Shown here one piece after another: positions 12,268 through 24,296 of a stretch of DNA of 64,000 bases (the first letter of the stretch is position 1; the number at the start of each line of letters is the position of its first letter). This stretch comes from Leptasterias polaris (lineage: Eukaryota; Echinodermata; Asteroidea; Forcipulatida; Asteriidae): assembly GCA_037783415.1 (NCBI GenBank), contig JAZGTN010000037.1:4822501-4886500 (forward strand), in the 5' to 3' direction. The translations under genes were made by a program, and so were the position numbers. The notes below the pieces were generated by a model. The model ran no database searches. It saw nothing but the letters and a program-made list of their open reading frames with translations, and was not told the DNA's origin.

Positions 12268-12464
12268 AAGGTTACCAGCGCCCCCAAACCGTGACGGCTC
12301 TGCTGTTTTGTAACTGGCTCCCATACAGCTTAATTCACTTCAAATAATTCTAGCAGAATTCACCCATTTCATCTTTCAAAAGCATTTCTTATGACAGAAA
12401 CGAAATTAAAGGTAAATTAACAAAACTGTAAACCCGTCACGGTTTTGGGGTCGCTGGTAACCTT
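12268..12464. mobile_element. 197-bp MITE with ~30-bp terminal inverted repeats
   Basis: The left end aaggttaccagcgcccccaa and following ccgtgacgg are mirrored at the right by ccgtcacgg and gtcgctggtaacctt. Arms match with few differences. Flanking TA on both sides (agaTA / TAtgt reading) is consistent with a Tc1/mariner-like TA target, which is inference. Confidence 0.75.
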
Positions 12465-12469
12465 ATGTG

Positions 12470-13165
12470 TTAAGTTTAATTTTGTGCATACAATTGAGAC
12501 CCTGGTCGGTAGACGATAAGTGGTTGACACTCTAAGGTCATTAAAAATGTGGTGATTAATTTCAAACCGCTACTTGAAATCGACAGGTAGAGAGTGGTTT
12601 TTGCCTACTTGACAACCTGCTCATTAATATAGCGATGCTATAACGGGTGATTTAGAGATATGATGCATTGTTATGATAACGATCGAGAAAACAAAACTCT
12701 TAGGAACACAAATTTAGCTGGAATAAATTATAAGGTTTATTTTATTTTAGACATGGCACCTGTGCCATCAGTCGTCCCGGGAAACATATCCGACTAACAC
12801 TAATTATTGTGGTATTTTGAGAAGAATGTCCTCCCAGTGGACTGTACAGGTCTTATGTTTCTATCACACGTCAAAGCAATGTAAGTGCGAACACAATGTT
12901 ACCACTTTTCGATATCGCAAATTAATACTTCATAATAACACGTGCATCAAATGCCTGACCAAAACAAATTTTAAAAATACTATTTTGGCGTCCTCTCAGA
13001 AATAGCACCCTTTTATTATTGATCCTTGCAGTTAGGTAAAATTGTGAGGTATAAAAAATAAATTTTGAAAAGTATTTTTAAAAAAACCTTATTTACAAAC
13101 CTGAATAACAATTTTCTTGAAATACCGTTAATGTACCATTCTTTATAAGGATAATGAAACCGGAC
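12470..13165. other. No gene recognised
   Basis: AT-rich sequence with short open frames lacking protein features. Confidence 0.35.
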
Positions 13166-13171
13166 GGCTGG

Positions 13172-13281
13172 ACCGTGTCCGAATGTGCAGCTACGAAAGC
13201 TATTGAAAGTCCAATACTTCAACGCACGATGACGCGGCGATCCAGCCATAGCCATAGCCTTAGCCGCCAATTCGACACGGC
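13172..13281. mobile_element. Short inverted-repeat element (gccatagcc family)
   Basis: ggaccgtgtccgaat at the left is mirrored by attcgacacggccc at the right. The interior holds 'gccatagccatagccttagcc'-type short repeats and 'ggatcgccgcgtcat' (minus strand), which recurs on the plus strand at 16759-16852. Confidence 0.6.
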
Positions 13282-13802
13282 CCAACGTAGGGTCCCAAAC
13301 TCAATCTGCGTATGTTATCAAAGGTGATGTTTTAAATCCTGCTGCATAAATAGATGACGTATTTTCGAGACTCTAAAAAATGGTTGTATTCAATTGCTTT
13401 TGACCTTTAGATCACTTCGAATAAATTGAATCGATGCAAACTGATGAAATAAAACCGAAAAATAAAATAATCCACATAAATACAGGTTCAAACGTAAATT
13501 TTAAAGATGATCTGTTCGATATTTAGCAGATCAACCTGCAGCCACACGTTGTACATGTGCTTTAAATAAAAACTATTCGCTCATAATATCAATGTATTAC
13601 ATTGACTGTTAATACAAAGTCTCGTTGATTAATTACCTCAAGTTTGCTATCATCGTTTTGCCACATTTGAAATGTCAGTTTCAAATACCCTTGTGAAATG
13701 GACAATTGACCTTTAGTAGCAAACACAGTTATTCTTTACTTCCCAACCTGCTGTCAACAAATTACACACCAATTTAGAGTTTCTATACAATATTTATATA
13801 GT

Positions 13803-14201
13803 TTTAAGGGAAGGTATACATTAAGTAATCACTCTTTAATTTAGTGACAGTAAAAACTTTCTTGGTTAGAAGTACAACAGCTTTGGATAGTATAAAGCAT
13901 TTTGAGAATCATTTCACTTTGAAGTAATGTGGTAATGGACAAATTGATCAGTTTTAATCTCTCAAATTTTGAATCTGAGAAACGTACTGTCAGATACGTT
14001 TCTCAGATTGTGTTTTGCAAATGCGGATTATTCCTCCTGCGTGGACATAACCGCTCCGGATTTTCGGCGATATCTCAAAAACGTCACCACCTTTTGAAGT
14101 AAAATTTACACAGGTTTATAGTTTTGTTGTATATATCTACATTTATATAGGATTAAAACAATCGAACGGTGCCAAAAACGAAAGGTATACGTTCCCTTTA
14201 A
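13803..14201. mobile_element. TTAA-ended inverted-repeat element (copy 8)
   Basis: Begins ttaagggaaggtatac and ends ggtatacgttccctttaa. Subfamily of copies 3, 10, 15 and 16. The centre is a hairpin at 13974-14007 with 13-bp perfect arms (tctgagaaacgta / tacgtttctcaga). Confidence 0.8.
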
Positions 14202-14209
14202 ATTGCAGA

Positions 14210-14900
14210 TAATCAAAAACTATTTGCGTTTATACATGAATGGCAATGCAATCAAGATTAGGACCAATCAGGTTTCGAAAATTATACAAATATTAGATGC
14301 AAATGAGTTATTCGCCGAGTGAAATGGAAAAGCCAGATTTCTAACTTGATTCTGCGATAAAGCACGAGCGAAATGCTTTCAATATTTGTTTTATATATTA
14401 CTCACACATAGACCCTAGTCATTCAAAATTTGATTTTATAATAAACACAAAACAGACACGGGACCTCGTCCATCCCACGCTCTGAAAAACGTATGAAAAA
14501 ACAAAAAAACTTCTATACAAAGTGGACGACTCCATTTAGACACCAGCCATAACACGACCTTGCCTCGTTTGGACAAACGGACGGGGAACGATTGTTTTGG
14601 GAACGACACTGCGAAGCGTCCGATAATTATCAATATTGGTCAGGCGCCCAATATTACAAGTCATTAAAAGGACAATCAAACAAAATAAAACTATACGACT
14701 GAGAAAATCATAAAGTTTCTACAAATTTACTACAAAGTAATACCAAGTAGTGAGTGGGAAGGATAACCAGTATCTCTACAAAAGAGAAAAGATCGGACCA
14801 GACATTTACGTTCGACAACAGGGGCCGGCAACAGCAGTGCGACATCCAGCAGGTATACACATCATCTGTTGAGGAACCGGTGGATACAGGCCTATGTATA
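14210..14900. other. No gene recognised
   Basis: No domain-bearing frame. Overlapping 76- and 89-codon frames on opposite strands (14708-14984) read partly into the next repeat. Confidence 0.35.
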
Positions 14901-14903
14901 AGC

Positions 14904-15166
14904 AGGACCCTAATTTCATGGCTCTGCTTACCGCCGAATTCTGTGCTTGCCATCTCCATTCTCCGCTTACCGAGCAAGCGCTGAATTTCTGCGCTAGCTA
15001 TGTAGGCGTAGAATGCCTAGTAACGTGGACTACGCAAGCGCACTTGTAAGCAAAAATTCCCTGCTATAACCCGTGACATACGCTTGTTGTAAGCGCGGTT
15101 TTCCCTGCTTCCGTAGAGCGCCGATTCTTTGCTTACGGTAAATCTGAGCCATGAAATTTGGCCCAG
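14904..15166. mobile_element. ~260-bp inverted-repeat element (ttcatggctctgcttaccg), copy 1
   Basis: The left end aatttcatggctctgcttac is mirrored by the right end gagccatgaaatttggccca. The interior is rich in 'gcttac'/'gtaagc' and 'gcaagcgc' blocks. The same element occurs inverted at 50692-50943. Confidence 0.75.
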
Positions 15167-15334
15167 GTTGGGTAGTACACAGGCATGCCGGGTACAGACT
15201 GGGTACAGGCCGGGTACATGCAAATAACAGCTTGGGTAGTACAAGAATGCTGGGTACAGACTGGGTACAGGCCAGGTACAGACTATAGGAACAGGCTGAT
15301 AAGACGCCAGATACAGGCGTCGGGGTACAGGCCT
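15167..15334. repeat. Degenerate 'gggtacaggc' tandem array
   Basis: At least ten imperfect copies of a 10-11 bp motif, gggtacag(a/g)c(t/c), with interruptions. It directly abuts the preceding inverted-repeat element. Confidence 0.75.
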
Positions 15335-15339
15335 TTAGG

Positions 15340-16755
15340 AATTGTTGAAAAAAACTAATTTTGTTGGGTTTTTGGTTTATATTTTGTATGCACTCTTATG
15401 TAAATATGCACTTTTCCAGTATATGGACAATAAATATTATAAAAAAGTAATAATAAAGTAAAATAACAAATATACGAAATAAAATAATAAAAAACAAAAA
15501 TAGCACTTTTTTAAAAACTTAAAATACAACACTGTGGAGACTAATTTATTTCAGAAATACTCTATAAGTCAACGACACAAAATTGTATATTTTAGTGAAA
15601 CTACAATGAACTCAGTATATGACTTTACCCGTTATTTTCTCGAAAATGCTGTCACCTCCTTTGACGGCATTTAAACGAATACCAGGGGTTCGATGACGAT
15701 GTATTGAACATAAATTTGCTATTTATAAGAACCTTGAGTATGGCACGCAAGTGTTTGTTAAAATGACGTATACAAATTTATAACAAAAAACTTAAAGAGC
15801 AGCTGCGCTTGTGTAGATGTGTGACAAGTGTTTGAGTGCCAATCGTTCTTGCCCTAAGTTAGTCCAGCTTCTCGAAAATCACCGGCGAGTTCTGGGGTTA
15901 AAGGTCAAATTGGAATATTAAATCGGTGGCGTATGATCCGTTGACGAAGCAAAGCAATTTCACACTATATTGTATAAGTCAGCGAGTCCTAATATCCGTC
16001 GATTGAGGTCAGTTTCAAATACCCGAGGAGTATCAATTTGAAAGTATGACTGTTTGATATTTCAATATACTACCCTGATTGGGACTGTTTTCTTCCGATG
16101 CGGGTACCAGTCGTCACCATTCAGGAAACCCTAAAACTTAACAACAGAAAAACATTTTCGATCGGGATATAACTTGATCTTGATCGGAACTCTGTTCTCC
16201 AAATGAGGATATTAATGATTCCCAATTGGGAAATCCTCTGGTATAACAACATCACAATGGCCTTTATTGGCAAGGATATTTTTGCATTTGGACTTATGTT
16301 TCAAGTGTTTCTTCAAAATGTCGAGAAGCGACCTGTACTTGAATCTACGACATGTCGACAACATTTGGACTTGCTCCTGTTACGAACCAGACAGGAGCTA
16401 CATTAACAGCACACCCTCTAGGTGGCAGCAGACTTACCAGGTAAATTTCCATTGTTTGTCATAGTTCTGAGCATGCGCACATTTCTTTTTAACAAACTTT
16501 GCCGATGACACAACTGTTATTTTCTCTGCAACACAAACTAAATTCATGCTACGAACTAGAGATAATACGGTACTAAACTTTGAATTCTCTTTCACATCAA
16601 GCAACGATAGTTCATCAATATCCTCCGCCTTGAAAATTACCGCTAACATGAAACGTCTGCTCATCAATGTAAGCAGGTAAAAAAAGAAAACGGCCACATT
16701 TAGAACAATTGAGATAATGATTAAAAAGCAGTTATCATGTTCATCACAGAGGCAT
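15340..16755. other. No gene recognised
   Basis: AT-rich block (15,380-15,560) followed by unique sequence. Frames at 16203-16464 overlap each other and lack motifs. Confidence 0.35.
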
Positions 16756-16758
16756 TGG

Positions 16759-16852
16759 CCATGTCTGAATTGGTGGCTAAGGCTACGGCTGGATCGCCGC
16801 GTCATCCTGTGTTGCAAGACCCTTAGCAACTAGTCGTAGCCTTAGCCATAGC
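16759..16852. repeat. gccatagcc-family repeat, second copy
   Basis: Carries 'ggtggctaaggctacggctg' and 'gatcgccgcgtcat', the reverse complement of the repeat at 13172-13281, followed by a mirrored 'gtagccttagccatagcc'. The 131-codon minus-strand frame here (16434-16829) starts inside this repeat, which argues against it being a gene. Confidence 0.6.
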
Positions 16853-17576
16853 CACAACTGCGCTTACATCCCTGGTTAGACGGTAGTGCTCATTCAACAG
16901 AGTTGTTTGACTCCTCGTTTCACAAAGACAGAAATCGCAATGGAGGTAGCATTATTATTGCATTAAATTGAATTGAAAATGCACGCAAGAAAGTTTTAAA
17001 TCCAATGTAAGCCTCGTTTGTGATCTCGTTATTTCTGTCAGTTTTTCAAACTTGACATAAATGACTTTAACAAATTGATGCTAAATGTTCCTCGGGAGCC
17101 ATGTATTGTTAATGGTAATATTCATGAATTCTAGGATATGACAACTACGAACAGTATTGTTCCTAAGGCAGAAATCAAAGGTCAACAAACGAAAACGGAA
17201 CCTTGGATTACGATTTGATCAGACTTGTTAAATCTAAAAACAGACTGTTTAAAATTACCTTGAGTGATAAACATAACAGTCGTAAAGCGGGATGAATACA
17301 AAACATGTACAAACCTGGTTTAGAAAACAAACTACAGACACTAGGCTTGACTTGACGCTATGTCTCAGAATTATCTGTTGTCATGTATTGTCATCAAAAC
17401 ACAAAGAAATGTTGGTCCTTCGATACAAGTTGAAGAGGTCTGGTATCCCTGTAATACTATTATTCATACAGGCAGGGAAGTCGACGATGTGCAAATTATT
17501 TGCAACGCTTTTTGTAACCTAATTTTTCTTCCAGCTTGACCATTGCATGTCTACGGAGCTCTGGAAGTGCCATCCG

Positions 17577-17790
17577 AAATGTTGAGATCCTGACATAATT
17601 ATCTCCGGATGACGACATCCTAAACGCAAATAAGTCGACATACCGAGATAATTATGTCGGGATGTTGACATCCTAAAGGTCAGGGTGTCGTCTTGCTGTG
17701 ATAATTTATATCGGGATGACGCCATCCCAAAAGCAGGATGTCGTCTTGCTGTGATAATTTATCTCGGGATGACGACATCCTAAAGGTAGG
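17577..17790. repeat. Tandem repeat with palindromic gatgacgacatcc units
   Basis: Four or so imperfect units of about 55-65 bp, each with 'cgggatgacgacatcctaaa' and an AT block 'gataattta(t/c)'. Units 3 and 4 are closest (both contain gtcgtcttgctgtgataatt). Confidence 0.7.
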
Positions 17791-17920
17791 AAAATAACCA
17801 CTTTACTGCAAAAACTGGGGTGTTTAAATTGACACCATGGATTAAGAATTTGCAGTGTCGAAAATATAAAATACTTCCATTCATCAGAGTTTTTTTATTT
17901 ATTACATAGCCCACTCACTA

Positions 17921-18064
17921 GCCATTTTCGAAACGAAACCACGTCTTTTATGCTTCGGCACCGGATTATAGCATCGCCTGTTTGAATTCCCGGATACCGA
18001 CAGTGCACGCTTTCAAAATTACCGAGGGTGCCCAATAAGCCGGAGCCGCAGTTTCGAAAAGGGC
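17921..18064. mobile_element. Inverted-repeat element, SINE-free relative of 10571-11074
   Basis: gccattttcgaaacg on the left is opposed by gccgcagtttcgaaaagggc on the right, about 145 bp end to end. Confidence 0.5.
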
Positions 18065-18069
18065 CTATG

Positions 18070-20255
18070 TACAAAGCTCTGCAATAGCACCCTCTCGTGG
18101 TCGATCCCATCGTGAACTAGCAATGTTGACATGAAAAGGGTATCTAAGAACAAGATGTTTTACGGAAACCCTCCAAAATCGAACTTGTAGATTTCATCTA
18201 TAACAACTTAAAAATTTCATTAAATAAATACATTATTCAGAGGTGGCTATTTATGAAACTTTGGAGAATCAGTTTCTTAGTTTTTATTTGTTTCCTTTTT
18301 TCCATTTTGTTTTCTTTCTGGGTTTTTTAAAAGCTCTTTCTGACAAAAAAACAACTCGAAATGGCTGACAACAATTTGGTTTAAATTTGAAGCTGCTCGA
18401 TGATTTCTGGACATGCCCATGCCAACTTGGAAGCTGAATTGCCAAAGTGCGCAAAAGATCTGCTATTTGCTGTAAACTGATAGTGGATTTACAAACGAAT
18501 TGCGCAGATCCCTTCCTGCGACTTGTTAGACGTATATTGCGCAATGGTTGCTACAACTCTATCAGTGAATTACGCAACTGACGTCTTGCAACCCAATAAC
18601 TACGCCGGCGAACCCTGTATAAAATGTTTACTATTTTCCAGCAAACTGACTCATTTTAGGTGCGCTCTATCGATCGTAAACTTAAACATCTCACGGTACC
18701 TAATACACAGATCAAATAACTAAACATGTGCACGTAAATTGACCCAGTTCGAGGAGCGTAGAAGAGAATGGAGGCTGGTGAGCATTGACATAGTCATGCA
18801 CCTGACGGGACTAGCCCGCTCTCTCCAGGTACTCTCAACCTACGCAACATCCTATGGCTCTGTACGGGAGAGTTGTCGATGCTAGGTGATGAGTTCCCCT
18901 CCTTTGTGTTTCCCTTTTTACGGGGGCGGGGTGTAGTCTAAATGGCTCTTATTATCCGAAGCGGGTGTGAAACGGGGCTACATAAAGCAGGTTGCCAATG
19001 TTAATCTCGAGATGGATCGTTTGTGGTTAGCCTTGATTCATAGGACACCAGGGATGGGGGATAGTGTTAATAAACTGGGTTTCTGCTACCCCTCTCCCAA
19101 GTAGGTTATTAAAAAGTTAGCAAACGAGAAGCAATTAATTACGGATAGTCAGGTTGGGTTAAGTCAAGCCCCTGCATGATTATTTTGTGTTACACCCGAG
19201 AAAGAAGCAGGACACGCCCCTTATATCTACATGGACTGTAGACTGGATAAAATAATTTTAAAAAGTTTCGTCTTTCGGGTTTTGACTATCGTCATTACCT
19301 TAGCGAAGAGATAGGCTACCTAAAAAGTGGGCCTCGCATCTCAACGTGTTTATGCTTGAAGCATCTAAAGGGTGACTATTATACTGCGACCTCACTTGAC
19401 CCCAAACACGTAATCTCTCACAGATCCTTTAATAATTATTGATGAAGTCAAGCGATCACGTCTACCGACCATCCCTTTAGGGCCTGCAGTCGTGGTTCTA
19501 TAAGGGTCATTGAACTCTGATCTCAAATGAAAAAGTCCTTGGAGGGACTATAACCTCATAGAATTTGATTAAGAACGGCAACAATAAATGGAAATAGCAG
19601 CTATTATAACAAAAGGGGGAATGAAGATGGGTACAGGTATAACTTGAGGCACCCGTCTTCCACCCCTGAGGTATCCATCATCAATATTGACCAGCTATCC
19701 AACGTGTAAAGGCTCCAGTGTATAGTCACCCTCAAAGTTAAAGTTATTTTTGGATGACCTTTTCAAATCGAGCAGACCAAAAGTATAATATTCTGTCGAT
19801 TGGATAGAAAAAAAGGAAAAAAAAACAAGAATATCTGCGAACCTCAGATATGGACTTTAATACAGATGGACTTTTAACAGAACAACTTCTCACGTCAACT
19901 CTAGCCTGGAGGTAAAATTAAAAAACACATTTCTTTTTCAGTCATATTTCGAATTAGTATGATTTATTTATTATCATTAACCATTCAAGTCACCTGAATA
20001 CATCTAAGCTCTGGTACTGAATAATAATTTAAAGAATCAATAATTTAGTCACATCATAATTTACAATCATAGATTACCTATCAACGTACACTTGGAACAA
20101 ATTATTATACACATCTTGATGACAGTTGTACTGTATTAATATAAGAGTTTAACGCAGCGTTGTTTATTTTTTACATCATCAAGCCATTGTGCAGCAGGTT
20201 TTTTTATGAACAGTGCCTTTTTCTTTAAAAGCAGGAGCGGATTCTGAACTGAGCA
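18070..20255. other. No gene recognised
   Basis: About 2.2 kb of apparently unique DNA, more GC-balanced at 18,730-19,300. I saw no convincing exon. Low-level coding or regulatory content cannot be excluded by eye. Confidence 0.35.
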
Positions 20256-20260
20256 CTTTG

Positions 20261-20577
20261 GAATCAAATTATAGTATCACGGGGGATTTTCAGAACCATA
20301 TAGTATTACAGTGGATTTCTCCAGAACCATATAGTATCGCAGTGGGTTTCCAGAACCATATAGTTTCAGTGGATTTTCAGAACATCACAGTGGATTTCCA
20401 GAGCCATAATATTATAGTATCCCAGTGGATTTCTAGAATCAAATAGTATCATATTGGATTTCAAGAATCAAATAGTATCACAGTGGGTTTTCAGAACATC
20501 ACAGTGGATTTCCAAAAATATAGCCCTATATTATCACAGTGGATTTACAGAATCATTTAGTATTACAGTGGATTTCC
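20261..20577. repeat. Degenerate ~30-bp tandem array (cagtggatttccagaac)
   Basis: Roughly ten imperfect units containing 'cacagtggatttccagaac' and 'catatagtat'. The two frames translated here (20213-20446 and 20454-20705) are repeat translations. Confidence 0.8.
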
Positions 20578-20579
20578 TC

Positions 20580-22420
20580 CTTTTATTTCAAATTAAACAG
20601 GATAAATGGAAAGATTCATTTATCGGATCGCAAAATATATATTTTTGCTGTTTCCCCCCCCCCCCCCCCCCGCTATCTTTTATAGTCAGAGGGCTTTGTC
20701 TTTAATGAAAAGGGGGAAATAAATTAAAAGTTCGAACACTTTCCCCCTGCTGATGCAATCAGATAAGAATCACCCAAGTAGGTTTTTACTCTCCAATTTT
20801 ATAGAAAGTCAATTTTAAATTTTCAGTTTTAATTTTTATGTCAATGTGGCTCTTGGAAAATTTCAACTTGGTGGCCCCGTTGTATGTCTTAATTTGAATT
20901 TGTTTAAATTCTGCATTAATTTATTAACCTTAAGTAATGTTCATGACTGTTCCAAATTGGAAGGCAGTCGAGGAAGTCTTGATAAACAACAAATAATCCA
21001 ACCGAAATCGAATGAATACAATATCTTCTATTGTTATTGCCTCGGGGTAGTTTGTAAATGTCCTTAAAATGTTGTCGCTTTGTTTTTTGTACATAATTAA
21101 GCGGACCATGTCTTCTAATTTTGAAAGGTAACAAATGCATTGTTGTTCTCAATCGCTTTGAGTCGACAGCCCTCCTACCTAAAATCGGGTCATTCTTTTT
21201 GTATGACAAAAAACTGCCTTTTTATATTTTTAGTGGACTTGGATCATGAGACAGAACACAAAAAAACTATGTCCATTGCAGATTTCTACTTTTACAGGCT
21301 CATGAAAAACACAAGTCAGAAAGAGCAGACGACAAAACTTGAATGCGAACACTTTGGTTGAAATTGAATGGGGGAAACCTTGTATAAATTCAACAATTTG
21401 ATTAAGGGAATATTTAAATGATTAATTTCGGACTTACAGACAGTTTCGAAAGCTTTTAACGATAACAGTTTTTGTTTTGCATGGTGGGGCAAACAAAATC
21501 AACCCCGATGTTTTCAATCATTTAGTTTGTACACACACAAAAAACTAAGTCAAATTTTATCCCAGCGTTATTGTCTGTGGTGAGCCCCAATTACTGACCA
21601 AGGACTAATGTGTGATCGATTAATAATGGTCTTGCTGCTATGTGTAGTAATGCGTGTAGGTTTGAGTTCAGTGTGCTTGTGCCACGCTGTGAGCGAATAT
21701 CGTACCGCTCCAGCGACGAGGCACCTATTCTGTGCGGGCGGGTACAACTTTACAAATTACTGAACTCCTATACTAAATTTATTCTGGATGAGGACTGGCT
21801 CGGACGACAGTCGGCAAGAATGCCGACACATATGCTCGTTGTCAACACGGTACATTATCACTCTGCGTCCAACCATAACGCAAACATACACGAAAACCTA
21901 ATTAAATAAATTATAATGTGCAGAAGTGCTCGATGACGTTAGCCTAGTTAAAATATTTGTATCAGCGAAGGAGAGAAGAAGAAAAAACGCTCCGCGGAAA
22001 TTCCTCGTCTGAACAGAAATGGAAAATGAACATAACAAATGGATTGCTGATGTTTTCTTTTCAAAGTGTTTAGTTTCGTGAATTCCGTGGAAAGAATAAT
22101 TACGGAAACACACTGATTTTTCGAGTTAAACTTCACTGGTTTTCAGTGTTATCAACGTCACATTATCGTTTTACTGTGACTTTAAAACTAGGAATAAAAC
22201 TTAAGCTGTTCTGTGAAGTAAACTAAAATTAAATTATCGTTAAAATAATACTTCATTGTAGTGCGTGGTTTTGTGCACCAAGTCAAGCAGCGTGTAAAGT
22301 TGGCAGAGTACATACTTTGTCAGTACATTGTATGTACAGTATAGTCACTATATACATGTATTATTTATATAATAATTTATTTCCCGCTTATTTACTCTGA
22401 ACAACACATACACGTTCCAG
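20580..22420. other. No gene recognised; C18 tract at 20654-20671
   Basis: Unique-looking sequence. No frame has protein features. The frame at 21640-21909 is unremarkable. Confidence 0.35.
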
Positions 22421-22423
22421 CCC

Positions 22424-22611
22424 GAGTGTTATCTCGGTGTTTAACCAGTGTCACACTGGTGTTTCACCAGTGTCATGCTGGTGTTAAATCAGTGTCTTAT
22501 TGTTTATACTGGTAGTACACAAGTGTCACACTGGTGATACATTACTGTCTTATAAGTGTTACACCAGTGTAAGTGTTTTACCAGTGTTATGCTGGTGTTA
22601 GACCAGTGTCT
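22424..22611. repeat. CACTGGTG/accagtgt palindromic repeat cluster
   Basis: About ten half-sites of accagtgt or its complement acactggt, arranged head-to-head so several form caccagtg-cactggtg palindromes. Spacing is irregular (about 12-25 bp). Confidence 0.75.
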
Positions 22612-22619
22612 TTATGATG

Positions 22620-24065
22620 AAGCCATCTAATTAGACATAAAAGGCAAGTTATAAATTAACTTTTAGAAATATTTAACTCCTGAAGGCATTGGATTTTAAA
22701 TTGGCGCCATAATTTTCATCACGTACCCTGTGTGCAATAATAGCAATAAAGACTACTCGTTTTCATTTAAATGAAGAAGGGACCAGTCTAATTTGACAAT
22801 CCAGTCGTATTTCTTTGTAAAAAAAAAAGGGCCGAGACAATTTCAAAACCAGCCTCAATTTGAAGAGACAAGTTCATCTGACCAGAATACTAAACATGGC
22901 CGCGACACCACCGAGCATGGAGCATGACCCTAAACGAGTATATGTTATCACCAGTTGTACACAGGAAACAAGACCAAGATGGCGGCAGCATGATAAAGGA
23001 GCTTTCTACATGGCATTATTTCTTAGTTCAGGGATGCAAAGCATAATATACACAACAAAGCACCGGTGCTAATATCATTAAAGGCAATTTTCTCTCCAAC
23101 AGCATGAGCCTCGTTAGCCTCCGTTCCAGGAGCAGATTTCTTCCTAACTTTGAAAGAAACTGACGTTTTGAAAGCTCATGAACACTTATTTTGTATAATC
23201 TTCGGGAATGTTCCCGTGCTTCTAATACCCGCATTGTAACAGTGTTCCTCTCATAACGTGGGAGGAAAAATAATAATAACAATACTACCAATATTAATAA
23301 ACGGCATCTATACAGGGACTTTAGTCAGTCATTTCAGTTATAGTGTCATCGTCGATGATGGATGAAGAGGGAGCCAGACTCACTGAAGTTTGTGAATGTC
23401 TCCTTGTGGTCTCCTTGATGATCACTGAGAAGAAAACAAATTCACGTCAAACGATGTCGGCATGGTATCGAGTCACTGCGTCTCAATGGGGAGACAAGGT
23501 CGCTCTAATCGCTTTTGCAGTGCTATAACTCTTAGCTACACGAGCCTGTAGAAAAGTTTCCACTCAGATGAAACCAAACCTCTTCAGAAACCCACGAGTG
23601 GAACAATTAAAGTGAAGAGAAGTTCACAGGCCAAGGTCTTCCGTTTCGAGTATGTTTCGCCTTTTGCGAAGGACGTTATTGAGAGAGAAAAAATGACAAA
23701 AATATTGTCGTCAATGTTTGTGTTCTGGACGTACGGCGTGTGCGTATGGCGGTGCGACTACGGCCAACAAATGCGTGCAGTGTGCGGATGTGCTGAGCTA
23801 CATACTGTACAAGCGGTGTTCCAAACTTTGGGATGTCTTGATTTGTCTTGAGGGATATCCGTCGCGTCATCTACAAGTTCTGAAATAAAGGGAGGAGCTC
23901 ACATAGAAGGAATCCGTCCATCGTGTCGCTTTACAATTCAGCTGCCATTCATAGCTGCAGTTCGTGTCAACTTTGAATAATCATTGTTTCGTTTTTATAA
24001 TATAACCTTAAAGCTGGACTTCTCCTTTTATGTCACTATTTTAACAATAGTCAACCAGCTGTGGT
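22620..24065. other. Presumed 3' flank of the ten-cysteine gene
   Basis: Contains the 3' untranslated region of the minus-strand gene ending at 24066. I noticed no clear AATAAA signal just downstream on the minus strand; a weak cataaa variant lies near 24,021-24,026. A possible minus-strand splice pair brackets a 41-nt segment near 23,391-23,432 but is not supported further. Confidence 0.3.
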
Positions 24066-24296
24066 CTAGCTGCAGACTCCCCTGTTGCCGGTCCCTCTGC
24101 GGGCACACGATAATTCGTGTAAACTGTTGCAAGGGCACTGGGTGAAGAGTAGATTGGGTGTGTATGCGGACGGGCCGTTGACCATGCACGACCGTCCCCG
24201 GCTGAGGAGTGGCATGCAGACTGCGTTGCCTAGTTTCATGGCACAGCAATGATCTGCCGGGCAGTTGCTATCTGCAGAACATTTGATACCCATTGG
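24066..24296 (-). CDS. Terminal exon of secreted ten-cysteine prokineticin/colipase-fold peptide
   Basis: Encodes 76 residues plus a TAG stop. It is preceded on the minus strand by a strong acceptor (cttctgttttgtccacag, exon starting CCA ATG GGT, phase 0). Ten cysteines are spaced C-x5-C-x4-CC-x8-C-x9-C-x16-C-x-C-x7-C-x10-C. The vertebrate prokineticin (AVIT/colipase-fold) pattern begins with the same x5, x4, CC, ends its middle with the same x9 and has the same C-P-C. Only the x8 loop and the last two gaps differ in length. Family members are small secreted ligands; prokineticins act on G-protein-coupled receptors, and the fold also occurs in colipase, Dickkopf C-termini and arthropod astakines. 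The AVIT N-terminus of vertebrate prokineticins is absent, so receptor activation by that mechanism cannot be assumed. The likely first exon is at 32912-33157. Domain assignment is fairly secure, exact orthology is not. Confidence 0.8.
   Translation of the reverse strand, partial: PMGIKCSADSNCPADHCCAMKLGNAVCMPLLSRGRSCMVNGPSAYTPNLLFTQCPCNSLHELSCARRGTGNRGVCS

Noticed and set aside
16434..16829. 131-codon minus-strand frame with a hydrophobic segment
   Set aside because: Its start lies inside the gccatagcc-family repeat also found at 13.2 kb, and the rest shows no motif or splice support.
23391..23432. Minus-strand 41-nt segment between a cttctcag acceptor and a GTGAGT donor
   Set aside because: Lies downstream of the stop of the ten-cysteine exon and no partner exon was seen. 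Could be chance or a 3' UTR intron boundary.
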